In this document: positions 17,816-25,000 of the stretch, piece after piece | Numbering within the stretch: position 1 is the first letter of the stretch | How the letters are laid out: every line of letters starts with the position of its first letter | Source: Prorocentrum cordatum | Taxonomy: Eukaryota; Sar; Dinophyceae; Prorocentrales; Prorocentraceae | Assembly (NCBI GenBank): GCA_963575745.1 | Contig: CAUYUJ010018706.1 | Location: forward strand, 1-25,000 | Length of the DNA stretch: 25,000 nucleotides | Direction: 5' to 3' | Notes under the pieces: generated by a model | The model's input: the letters and a program-made list of their open reading frames with translations, nothing else | Told to the model about the DNA's origin: nothing | Database searches by the model: none | Program-made: the position numbers and the translations under genes

Positions 17816-19075
17816 ATGGGCAAGACTCAAGTTTCGATTTCAGAGGCTCGAGATGTTGAGGCTAAACTTGTTTCTTGGCTCTCCACCCAGGAGAAAACGT
17901 GGGCGGCGCACGTGGGGAAGAAGAAGGAGATGATACCTCAGGGCAGGGCCTGCAGAGACTGCATGCAATTGTTGCTTGATGTCTGGCCAGGCGTTGCATG
18001 GGGGGATCACGCCACGAAGTACACTGCGAACATCGATGACCACGAAACGAAGGTCGACATGGCGAAGGAGATCAAGCTGAAGAAGATTGAGGCTCCGTTG
18101 GTCAGATCGACCGAAACTGCGGGTTCCTACTTGCACTGGGATGGCATTGTCCTGGACTCGGATCAATTCACAAAAAAGTTCTTGCATACCCACGAAGGCA
18201 TCCCGGATGTAATGGAGATCTCGCTCAACAGAAATTTGGACGGCGCAGAAGAAAAAACATTCGCATTCCAAGGCCCCGACCAACCCTACCGCAAGATTCG
18301 CTTCTTCAGTCAGTGCGACTTGTCGAAGAGCATTGGTTTGTTGCCAGCAGAGAAGCACTTGGTGGATGGCCAAGCACGGGCCAAGTTCGATTCGCAGATG
18401 AAGCTAGATGTTGGAGCTCGGCTCCAGCAGCTCCGAGGAAATCAATTCGCCAACCTCCCGGCGCTGCAGGCGATCGAGGAGAACGTCCGCAAGGTCAAGG
18501 CAGATGAGTATTCGAAGAAGAACAAAGACCTCGAGCAGATGAAACAATGGGAAGAGAGGAGGCGAGAGAAGAAAGCTGCCGGAGAAGAGCTTGATGACCT
18601 CGGCAAAGAACTATTTGAATCGTCCTCGGAGGCCAGCAACGAAGGGCAAGTCGTCACCGCGACGCATGTTCCAAAGGAGCAGGGCAATGCCAAGCTCGCA
18701 GGCAAGTCTAAGAAAGGCGGTCGAGGTGCTGCTGCTGCTAGTCGCGGCGGCGGGGGCTGTGGCGGACGAAGGGGGGCTGGCCGAAGTCGCGGCAGAGGTG
18801 CATCGTCGGGGGCGGCCGCAGCGAGGGCTTCAGCTGCTGGCTCCGCGGCTGGCGACCTCGGCGGCATCGAGGAGTTGGAGATCAAAAGCGTGGGCCTGAG
18901 TGGAAGCAAGACGGTCGCGTCGATGAACACCGCCAGATCGCCTGCCAATGGAGACGCCCCATCGGATCCGAAGGGCGCAGTCGAGTATTGGATGAATCGC
19001 GCGGGCAATGATGACATTCTCAGGACTGGCGCGAAGCTTGGGAAGGACATCTCCCAGGTCAAGTGTCAAACATAA
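17816..19075 (+). CDS. CxxC / coiled-coil / RGG-tract protein, main exon
   Basis: The frame runs 419 codons from the ATG at 17816 to TAA. The coding sequence may start further left by splicing (AG at 17796 or 17804), or at 17891 if the ATG is intronic. Numbered from the ATG, residues 39-66 hold RACRDC and DVWPGVAW, a second CxxC that could pair with KCDVCK of the upstream exon to bind zinc. Residues 70-200 look folded. Residues 218-275 are Lys/Glu-rich and likely a coiled coil (KNKDLEQMKQWEERRREKK). Residues 297-348 form a Gly/Arg/Ala/Ser tract with GGRG, RRGAGRSRGRG, typical of RNA- or nucleic-acid-binding tails. A short C-terminal segment (VEYWMNRAGNDDILRTGAKL) looks conserved. I do not recognise a named family. 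A nuclear or RNA-associated role is inferred from composition only. Confidence 0.75.
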   Translation: MGKTQVSISEARDVEAKLVSWLSTQEKTWAAHVGKKKEMIPQGRACRDCMQLLLDVWPGVAWGDHATKYTANIDDHETKVDMAKEIKLKKIEAPLVRSTETAGSYLHWDGIVLDSDQFTKKFLHTHEGIPDVMEISLNRNLDGAEEKTFAFQGPDQPYRKIRFFSQCDLSKSIGLLPAEKHLVDGQARAKFDSQMKLDVGARLQQLRGNQFANLPALQAIEENVRKVKADEYSKKNKDLEQMKQWEERRREKKAAGEELDDLGKELFESSSEASNEGQVVTATHVPKEQGNAKLAGKSKKGGRGAAAASRGGGGCGGRRGAGRSRGRGASSGAAAARASAAGSAAGDLGGIEELEIKSVGLSGSKTVASMNTARSPANGDAPSDPKGAVEYWMNRAGNDDILRTGAKLGKDISQVKCQT

Positions 19076-19991
19076 CCAACCCCGTTCCTGTGCTTACGAA
19101 TGGTCTTCGGCCAAAAAGCCCACAGCCCCACCACCGTGCCAGGGTTGTAGGTGTGAGGCGTCGTGGATGTTCGATGGTAGCTGGCATGGGGCACTCGAGG
19201 GGCTCTTCACTCTTGGAGGCAAGTTTGTAGTTTTTCGAGGCCGCATGGGGCCTCTTGGAGTCTCTTCTCGGCCTCTTGGGGGCTTCTTAGGTGCATCCGT
19301 TCGCCTCTTGGGGGCATCTTGGGATCTTGGGGCCACTTGGGAGTATAGCGAGTAGCTCGGGGCCCTCTCGGGGCGGAAGGCTTCGTTAATCGCCCCCCCG
19401 CTGCCGGTTTCCCTTTTGGGCCCCACGCCGGCGCTGTTTCGCTTAAGTCTTTCGAGAGGCGTTGGTTGGTTCTGCATGGGGAGATACGGGGCGCCCAGGA
19501 ATTGACCGGGAGGGCTCCGAACCCTGAGATAGGTTGAACGCTTAAACTGCAAGGCTTAAAGCTTAACGTTCCAAGGTCCAAGAATGAGGATAGAGGGGCA
19601 GGGACAGTCTGGCACGCCCACTCCATGCCGATGCCCAAGGGCACGGTGGCGGATCCGAATAATGATATATATACACGTAAAGAAATAAGCATGTCTTTAC
19701 ACTTATTCGAGCTTTGAGCCTGTCAATACCGTGAGCCGACCTAGAGAGCTCAGAGCGAGCACTGTGTTTTGTTTGAGGCTTGAACCTTGACCCAACATGC
19801 TACATTTATACGAAATGCATGTTAGATACTAAGTCAATCGGCTGTTGCCGTTGCACTTGCTTATCGACACCCTAGTTGGGCGAAGCTGGCAAGAAGGCAA
19901 TGCAGGAGCACCAAAGGCTGGTCGCAGCGCAGAGAGGCATTGCAGAGTCGCAAGGCTGGTCGTCAATTTAACCTAAGAGCACTTGCCCAAC
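19076..19991. other. Intergenic region with GGGGC-type repeats
   Basis: 19228-19345 carries repeated CCTCTTGGGGGC, TCTTGGGGGCATCTTGGG and similar words, related in style to the repeats at 1370-1430 and 10.6-14.9 kb. A TA-rich bit lies at 19660-19676. Just before the next gene, TTTAACCTAAG ends at 19977 and could be a cis or spliced-leader acceptor; the frame has a TAA at 19974, so coding cannot extend further left without splicing. No gene is seen. Confidence 0.5.
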
Positions 19992-21056
19992 ATGAAAGTG
20001 GCTGAGCTGAAGCAGCACCTGAAGGAGTTTATATCCTACAAGATCGTGCTCCCGCAGTCGCACCAGCTGCTAGTTTGCGCGACGAAGGAAAACGAGTTGC
20101 GCCAGTCACCATCCTTCGCTGGATTTGCTGAGGACAACGGTTTCTTTGAACTCTTACGCCTAGACGGTATTTCCAGCGCGGGCGGCAGTTCAGGCGAGGG
20201 GAACGAGCAGCCTCCTCCGCAGCATTCACAGCAGCAAGTCATGCCCAAGGCCTCTGAATTAAAATTCGACCCCATGGAACCTAAGTTGGGCGAAGTCGAC
20301 GGTATTGATTTGAGGTCGGCGGTTTCCTTCATTGACGAGAAGTACATCAGCGGCAAAATGCCGTCTGCACTCATGGCGAAGAATCACAAAGCCGCTTTGG
20401 ATATTGCCGAGGCGTGCGCTAAGGTCTTGGCCACAGCCTCAGACGGCGAAGTGATCTCTTCTGCGTCAATTGCGTGCCGTCGCGCGATCGCCATCTTCCA
20501 CAGCTCGCCCGGCGTTCAGAGGAGCACCAAGGACGACGCCAACATAGTTCTGGAAAGCGCAGCCAGCGGTGCGATCTCTGACGGCGCGGGCGCGAAGCGC
20601 GACGAGGACTACTTCAATGTGTTCAAGGAAGTCTGGGGGGAGAAGTACAGCAAGAAGATCGGCGAGTTATTCAAGTTCACCATCGCGGAGCAGACTCACC
20701 TGCCAGAACTGGCGGCCATCTGCGACATAGTCGAGCCCGAGAACCTCGATGCCATCAACCAGGCCCTCAAAAAGCTACCAGTCTCGACGCAGACATGCAC
20801 GGCGGGTGCAACGAGCGAGCTTGAGATGAAGACGCTCGCGGCCATCCAGGGCCGCAAGTTGTTGTGCGTCAATGCTCCCGACTCCACCACTCTGGATGAC
20901 TTTGAGGGCTTCATGAACACAGTTAAGCTTGCCATCGAGAACATGCCCCAAAAGGTAGACGAGCTGGTGGCTATTCGCACTGAGATTGCGACGCTCCTGC
21001 AGAACACGTCGAAGAGCCACAGGCTGAAGCATTTGGCCGAGAATTTGAAGGCGGGA
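19992..21056 (+). CDS. Ubl-like/helical protein of about 693 residues, exon 1
   Basis: The first ATG is at 19992; the frame is open from 19977 after an in-frame TAA. Residues 1-58 (KVAELKQHLKEF, QSHQLLVCATKENEL, FFELLRLDG) resemble the ubiquitin-like fold from its helix onward. That suggests the first beta-hairpin may sit in an unseen upstream exon. A Gly/Ser/Gln/Pro linker (about 60-84) follows, then a long, mostly helical region (AALDIAEACAKVLATASDGE, VFKEVWGEKYSKKIGELFKF). The exon ends ...ENLKAG at 21056. The frame runs on to 21269, but that tail is hydrophobic and does not match. With exon 2 the protein has 355 + 338 residues. The family is not recognised, and the Ubl resemblance is a visual impression. 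Confidence 0.75.
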
Positions 21057-21337
21057 GCCTTTCTGACATATGGTTGTTATTGTTCCTCTTCCTTGCCTTT
21101 GTACCTTGTCACAGTCACGCACCTTGTCCTTTGCCCTCCTGTCCAAGGAAAGGGCACCAGGTTTCATCATGTTCTCATGGGTGGAAAGTGTCTGTCGGCT
21201 GTTCGGCTTTCCCTGAAACTCGAACTGAACGTGTCAATCGTGAGTAATGCTGAGCAGCCCGTAGGGTAGTAGGGTAGAGGGCAGATGGGTGGAGTTGTTG
21301 GCAATAGGTTAGTTAGTAGTAACTTCCGACCTTTCAG
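21057..21337 (+). other. Putative GC-AG intron (281 bases)
   Basis: The acceptor CCTTTCAG|GCG at 21337 is clear and phase 0. Among nearby donors, only the GC at 21057 (GGA|GCCTTT) keeps the frame, joining ENLKAG to AVLHAVSSTNM. GT dinucleotides at 21073 and 21076 are out of phase. The interior is T-rich, with TAGT repeats near the 3' end. Confidence 0.6.
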
Positions 21338-22354
21338 GCGGTTCTGCATGCTGTGTCTTCCACCAACATGACGGAGGTGGCCACAGCAGCTCGGAACCTG
21401 ACCGGAGCCTGGGAGAGCTGCAAAGGTATTGAGCTGCCGCAGTCCGGGGACTACCCTATCGATGAGGCCATTCCCAAGATTATCGCTGGAGCCCGAGCGA
21501 ATGTAGTTTCATCAAGCATCGAAGCATTCGAAGATGTTGACGAGTGTATCAAGAAGCTCGAGGGCAGGACCAGCATCAGCAAGAAGATAAAGGATGAGTT
21601 CGAATTTTACAGGTTGGCAAGTCTGATGAAGAAGCATCGCGGTATGACTGAGGCTCTCACCGCAAATTCACCACAGCTCCTTGCGGTTGCAAAGATTATT
21701 GTTGCATCCCTGAAGTCCTGGAACGACATGCGGCCGCAGTTTGAGATCGCCGAGTCGAAGGGCGCCGACGACGCGAGCATGGTGATCGAGAGTTTCAAAA
21801 CGTTCGATGCAGAGGTGACGGAACACACGAAAGTTGTGAAGGCATGCGGCATGCAGTTCGCAGACGACGCGCTGAGGAAACTCGAATCTTTCTCTGAACA
21901 GGTGCAGCCTGCAGTGGATCACGCCGAATGGAAGGAGGGCCTCGACAATGCTGCAAACCTGGAGGTCTTGATAGCTGCCGCAACCGAGAAAGGCATGTGG
22001 AGCATGAGTGCCGAGACGATCTACAAACACATGCAGAAGATGCTGACAGGGTTCGTAGAGTACAAAGCGATCGTGGATCAGCACGACATAGATCAGGAAC
22101 AGCATGAAGATGCAGCAGCACAGAAACACCTCAATGACCTGAAAGAGACCATGACCACGGCTACTATCTGCCGCATGGAGGGGCGGCTCATTAAGATATT
22201 GGAGAAGAGATCTGCGGTCGACGGAGCTGAAAAGAGCAAGAGGCCCCAGCAGCTCATCAACAAGGAGCTCAAGACGCTCGCCGGCGCAAGCGTCGACGCC
22301 CAACTGATGCACCCGACGATCAACGAGATGGCGAGCTCCTCCCTGAGCAGCTGA
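21338..22354 (+). CDS. Helical protein of about 693 residues, exon 2
   Basis: This 339-codon exon, including the TGA at 22352-22354, continues the preceding exon in phase 0. It is almost entirely predicted helix with heptad-like spacing (AIPKIIAGARANVVSSSIEA, LMKKHRGMTEAL, VAKIIVASLKSWNDM, YKHMQKMLTGFVEYKAI, RLIKILEKRSAV) and ends ...MASSSLSS. I see no enzymatic motif, signal peptide or membrane segment. The tandem CTGAGCAG CTGAGCAG words overlap the stop codon. A scaffold- or coiled-coil-type protein is the most that can be inferred. The opposite-strand frames here are shadows. Confidence 0.75.
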   Translation, partial: AVLHAVSSTNMTEVATAARNLTGAWESCKGIELPQSGDYPIDEAIPKIIAGARANVVSSSIEAFEDVDECIKKLEGRTSISKKIKDEFEFYRLASLMKKHRGMTEALTANSPQLLAVAKIIVASLKSWNDMRPQFEIAESKGADDASMVIESFKTFDAEVTEHTKVVKACGMQFADDALRKLESFSEQVQPAVDHAEWKEGLDNAANLEVLIAAATEKGMWSMSAETIYKHMQKMLTGFVEYKAIVDQHDIDQEQHEDAAAQKHLNDLKETMTTATICRMEGRLIKILEKRSAVDGAEKSKRPQQLINKELKTLAGASVDAQLMHPTINEMASSSLSS

Positions 22355-22369
22355 GCAGCTCAGCCAGAC

Positions 22370-22388
22370 GGCAGCCAGGGCGGCTGCC
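22370..22388 (+). other. Small hairpin just after the stop codon
   Basis: GGCAGCC (22370-22376) and GGCTGCC (22382-22388) form a perfect 7-bp stem with a 5-base loop, 16 bases after the stop. It could affect 3' processing; no function is shown. Confidence 0.35.
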
Positions 22389-22439
22389 AAGACTCAAGAC
22401 GCAAGACAGTCTGGCGTCTGGCTGCGGGACAGGGGGAGC

Positions 22440-22890
22440 AGCGGCCAGGGAGGGGCTGGGAAGGGCAGAGGAGGGGGGGGAGTAGGAGGAGGAGGAGGAG
22501 AAGAGCGGCGAGCGGCGACGAGGAGGAGGAAGAGAAGGAGGAGGGAGGAGCGGGGGGAGGGGGAGGAGGAGGGGGGGGAGGAGGAGGAGGAGGAAGAAGA
22601 GGAGGAGGAGGAGGCGGATAATTATTGTTCCTGACCTGGTGACCTGAGCCTCAGAGGCTACGAAAGGAGGAGCTCAAAAAGGTGAGTCGAGTCGCGAGTC
22701 AGCAGGCTGAGTGGGTGGGAGGTGCAGCAGCAGCAGCAGCAGCAGCAGCAGAGAGGACAATGAGCACTGAGTAGGGCCCGGGACCTATGTTGAAGGATGA
22801 GGAACCAGGGAACGAGGGCGACCACTGTGAAGAATAAAGAGCGAGGAAGGAGGAGAGGGGGGGGGCACGGCCGGGGCTTTGACTACGGAC
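22440..22890. repeat. GGA-rich purine tract and CAG repeat
   Basis: GGAGGA/GAGGAGG dominates 22440-22620, and nine uninterrupted CAG units lie at 22725-22751. The frames across this DNA are simple-sequence products. No gene is supported. Confidence 0.7.
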
Positions 22891-22909
22891 TGCAGCAGGC
22901 ACTGCCCGC

Positions 22910-23428
22910 CACTCACTTCCTCATCCCTGGGTCCATGCCGTGCACCTCCTCTTCGCTCCTCGCTCCTCCTCTCACGGCCCCCTCCCAACCTCCGCCTTCG
23001 TTCCCTCGCCCCCCGCCCTTGCGCGTTTTCTTTCTCGCCCCTCTTCTTTCGAGCTCCCCGCGTCGATTGGTTCTTCACGTGCTCCTTTATCTTCTCCCCG
23101 CGGCCGTCGCCTGTCCCCTCCTCCTCCCCCCCCGCGTTCTACTTCCTGACTTCCTTACTCCAATGTCGTTTAGCCTCATCGTGCGTCCACCTATCTCACT
23201 ATCCTTATCATCGCCTCGCTCCGTCTCAATACGTATCCTCCTATGTTTTTTTCTTTTCAAATCGTGTGTTTACCCTGGCTCAGCTCGCTGATCGCTCAGA
23301 TAGCTGGTGGTAGCTGCAGTAGCCGATAGCCAGCAGTACTTAGTAGCAAAGCCCAAGGTCACTTGAGCATGGTAGCGGGGCGCAAGTATGAGTGGTTATT
23401 CGGTTACTGGTAACGGTTACTGCCGCTT
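22910..23428. repeat. Pyrimidine-rich tract, no gene
   Basis: From 22910 to 23160 the + strand is CTCC/CTTC-rich, the reverse asymmetry of the GGA tract just before it. 23161-23428 is mixed sequence with TAGC words around 23300-23345. Open frames are Ser/Leu/Pro strings, and I annotate none. Confidence 0.5.
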
Positions 23429-23526
23429 GTGCGACCTACCTGTTTGATTGCGCCAGCTCGTATTCTAACGACGAAATCTTTGTTTTGCTCCCAAAATGCT
23501 TGCTTCACGAATAGGGTGCTCCAAAC

Positions 23527-24080
23527 GTGCCCCAAGTATGCGGTGTTAGTTAAAACGTTCCTCCAAACATGCTCGCCTGATGTTTATGCGTGTTCGCGAT
23601 GCTTTCAAACTGCTGCCATCCTGTTTCGTCCGGAGATGGTCGAAACATGTTCTTTGCATGTTGTGCGTTTGTCGCACGTGCCCCAACAGTGCTGTATTAC
23701 GTTGCTGCTGGTGCTGAAGATGTTCCAATTTTGCCAAGATTCCATCATCTGCTTTCGTGGCGGTGCCCCAGACATGCTGCTCTCATCATGAGGCGGCATT
23801 TCTGGGGCACCGCTGCGAAAGCAGATGGCGAAATGGGCAACATTCGAACATCTTCAAAAAGAGCAGCAGCGTAATACCGCATTTTTGAGGCACGCGTGAA
23901 CGCACAAAATGCGAGGAGCATTGTTCGATCGCCCCCCCCCCCAAAAAAAAAAAAAACACGCGCGCGAAAATTCAGGTAGCAGTTTGAGAGCATCGTGAAA
24001 ACTACATAGCAATCGAGCGAGCATGTTTGGAGCATCGCTGTAAATACCAGAAAATGTTAGGAGCATTTTTGGGGCATCCG
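23527..24080. repeat. Long imperfect palindrome (fold-back element)
   Basis: The left arm (23527-23786) and right arm (23788-24080) are reverse complements with mismatches and almost no spacer. Exact anchor pairs are CTCCAAACATGCTCGC (23561-23576) with its complement at 24017-24032, and CGGTGCCCCAGA (23761-23772) with TCTGGGGCACCG (23801-23812). The right arm has an insertion of C11 then A14 (23932-23956). Peptides translated outward from the two arms are similar, as expected from duplication and not coding. GAGCAT/ATGCTC words recur along both arms. No transposase is present. Confidence 0.75.
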
Positions 24081-24094
24081 ATTCGGAAATAATG

Positions 24095-24120
24095 TATATA
24101 TATATATATATATATATATA
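24095..24120. repeat. TA dinucleotide run (13 units)
   Basis: An uninterrupted TA tract lies at the outer edge of the palindrome. Confidence 0.8.
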
Positions 24121-25000
24121 AACATTTTGGTGGCAAATAATGAGAAAAGATTTCGTAGTTTCCCACAAACTGGCCAAACGCGGAGCTCGCAAATTTTGCA
24201 CTGGAGGCAATGCCTCCTGCGCTGGAGGCCCAGCCTCCAGAAGAAGAGAAGATGAGAGAAGGTTGAGCGCCTAGGGGGCCACAAGAGGAGCTTCGCGCTG
24301 GAAGTACCAGCGAAGATATGGGCTTGTCCGACGCTTGCCGCGGCCCTCAGAAGTTCGGCGCCATGACCACCTGGCCCGGGCAGGGGCGAAAAGAAGAGGG
24401 GCGGAGGAGCACGGATGAGGGAGGAGGAGGTGAGAGGGGGGGGAGGAGGAGGGGGGAGCGAGCGCCTGATGGGATAGTACCACATCTGCAGGCTCGGGTT
24501 GGCGTTCCACTGCTGGGACGTCCACAAGTCCGCTTCGTGCGCGCGGCGGCCAACCTGGGAGGAAGGGGGGGAGTGGGGATTAGGGGGGAAGGAGAGATCG
24601 GGCCGTGTAGGGCGCCGGCCGCTCCCCCTTCTTCCACGCGAGCTCCAGCGCCTGCGCCGGGCCATCGGGCACGGTGATCCACCCCTCCTGCTCCGGTTCC
24701 TGCGAGGGCGAGCGCGATTCAAACGGTTTCCCTTCCCCTCCCATTTCCGCGTTCTCTTCTGCTTTCCGCGCTGCTGTCCTGGTGCGCCCAGTCGACTTGT
24801 GGTCGCGGGGCCCCCTGCTTCTTGTTGCGCTCCTGGAACGGCGCAGCCGCTGCGTTTTGCCCCGCCTGGCGGCGCGAGGACCCCGCCCAGCGCGCGCTCA
24901 CCTGCGACCCCGCGGCTCGAAAAGGCGCCGAGAACTGCGACAGAGATCGCAAAATCAACTGATTGAGCCCTCGGCGTTCGGACGGGGAGGGATGGGGGAA
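24121..25000. other. Right-end interval, no supported gene
   Basis: 24390-24600 is again purine-rich (GAGGAGG, GGGGGAGG). 24600-24960 is GC-rich with Arg/Pro/Ala frames on both strands. A CTGGAGGC word repeats around 24200-24238. A partial exon cannot be excluded, but none can be supported. Confidence 0.4.

Noticed and set aside
21057-21269. Extension of exon 1 of the 693-residue protein to the stop at 21269
   Set aside because: The tail becomes hydrophobic and T-rich, and a strong in-phase acceptor at 21337 restores protein-like sequence.
23429-24035. Similar Cys/Leu-rich peptides on opposite strands, suggesting a gene pair
   Set aside because: The similarity comes from the inverted DNA repeat; frames are short, lack splice support and cross homopolymers.
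23527-24080. Complete DNA transposon
   Set aside because: There is no transposase frame or clear target-site duplication; only the fold-back structure is supported.

Overview
The window looks like nuclear DNA of a dinoflagellate. It is GC-rich, and every credible gene lies on the + strand. Coding segments are split by short introns with GT-AG and apparently GC-AG boundaries. One 18-base stretch at 7679-7696 matches the core of the dinoflagellate spliced leader. A Prorocentrum-like, large-genome species is my guess from the style of the proteins and the intergenic DNA; it is not shown by the sequence. There is no bacterial-type operon, ribosome-binding site, CRISPR array or recognisable rRNA/tRNA gene.

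Layout. Region 1-1129 is purine-rich low-complexity DNA with no supported gene. From 1130 to 2792 there are three exons of a C5-cytosine DNA methyltransferase-like gene (motifs I, IV, VI and VIII). Its apparent C-terminal exons (motifs IX and X) lie at 16104-16999. The reading phases allow one gene with a 13.3-kb intron, but two separate fragments are also possible. Both halves carry an apparent one-base frameshift in a homopolymer.

The 13.3-kb interval holds two protein genes of unknown function, at 6228-7031 and 13114-13926. It also holds the spliced-leader relic, a tandem and inverted repeat at 7816-8002, a GGAGCATTTTT-type array at 8392-8495, extremely GC-rich low-complexity DNA at 8.1-12.4 kb, and copies of a dispersed CTTAGGCGTCTG-type repeat.

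Downstream of the methyltransferase, and almost touching it, a gene at 17002-19075 encodes a protein with two CxxC pairs (one in each of two separated exons), a charged coiled coil and an RGG-like tract. Next, 19992-22354 encodes a two-exon, largely helical protein of about 693 residues whose N-terminus resembles the later part of a ubiquitin-like fold. The last 2.6 kb has purine/pyrimidine-rich tracts, a CAG repeat and a long imperfect palindrome (23527-24080) whose arms carry the same GAGCAT-type motif as the 8.4-kb array.

The same-strand, closely packed gene order fits the dinoflagellate pattern of unidirectional gene arrays with spliced-leader trans-splicing. No shared pathway between the genes can be read from the sequence.
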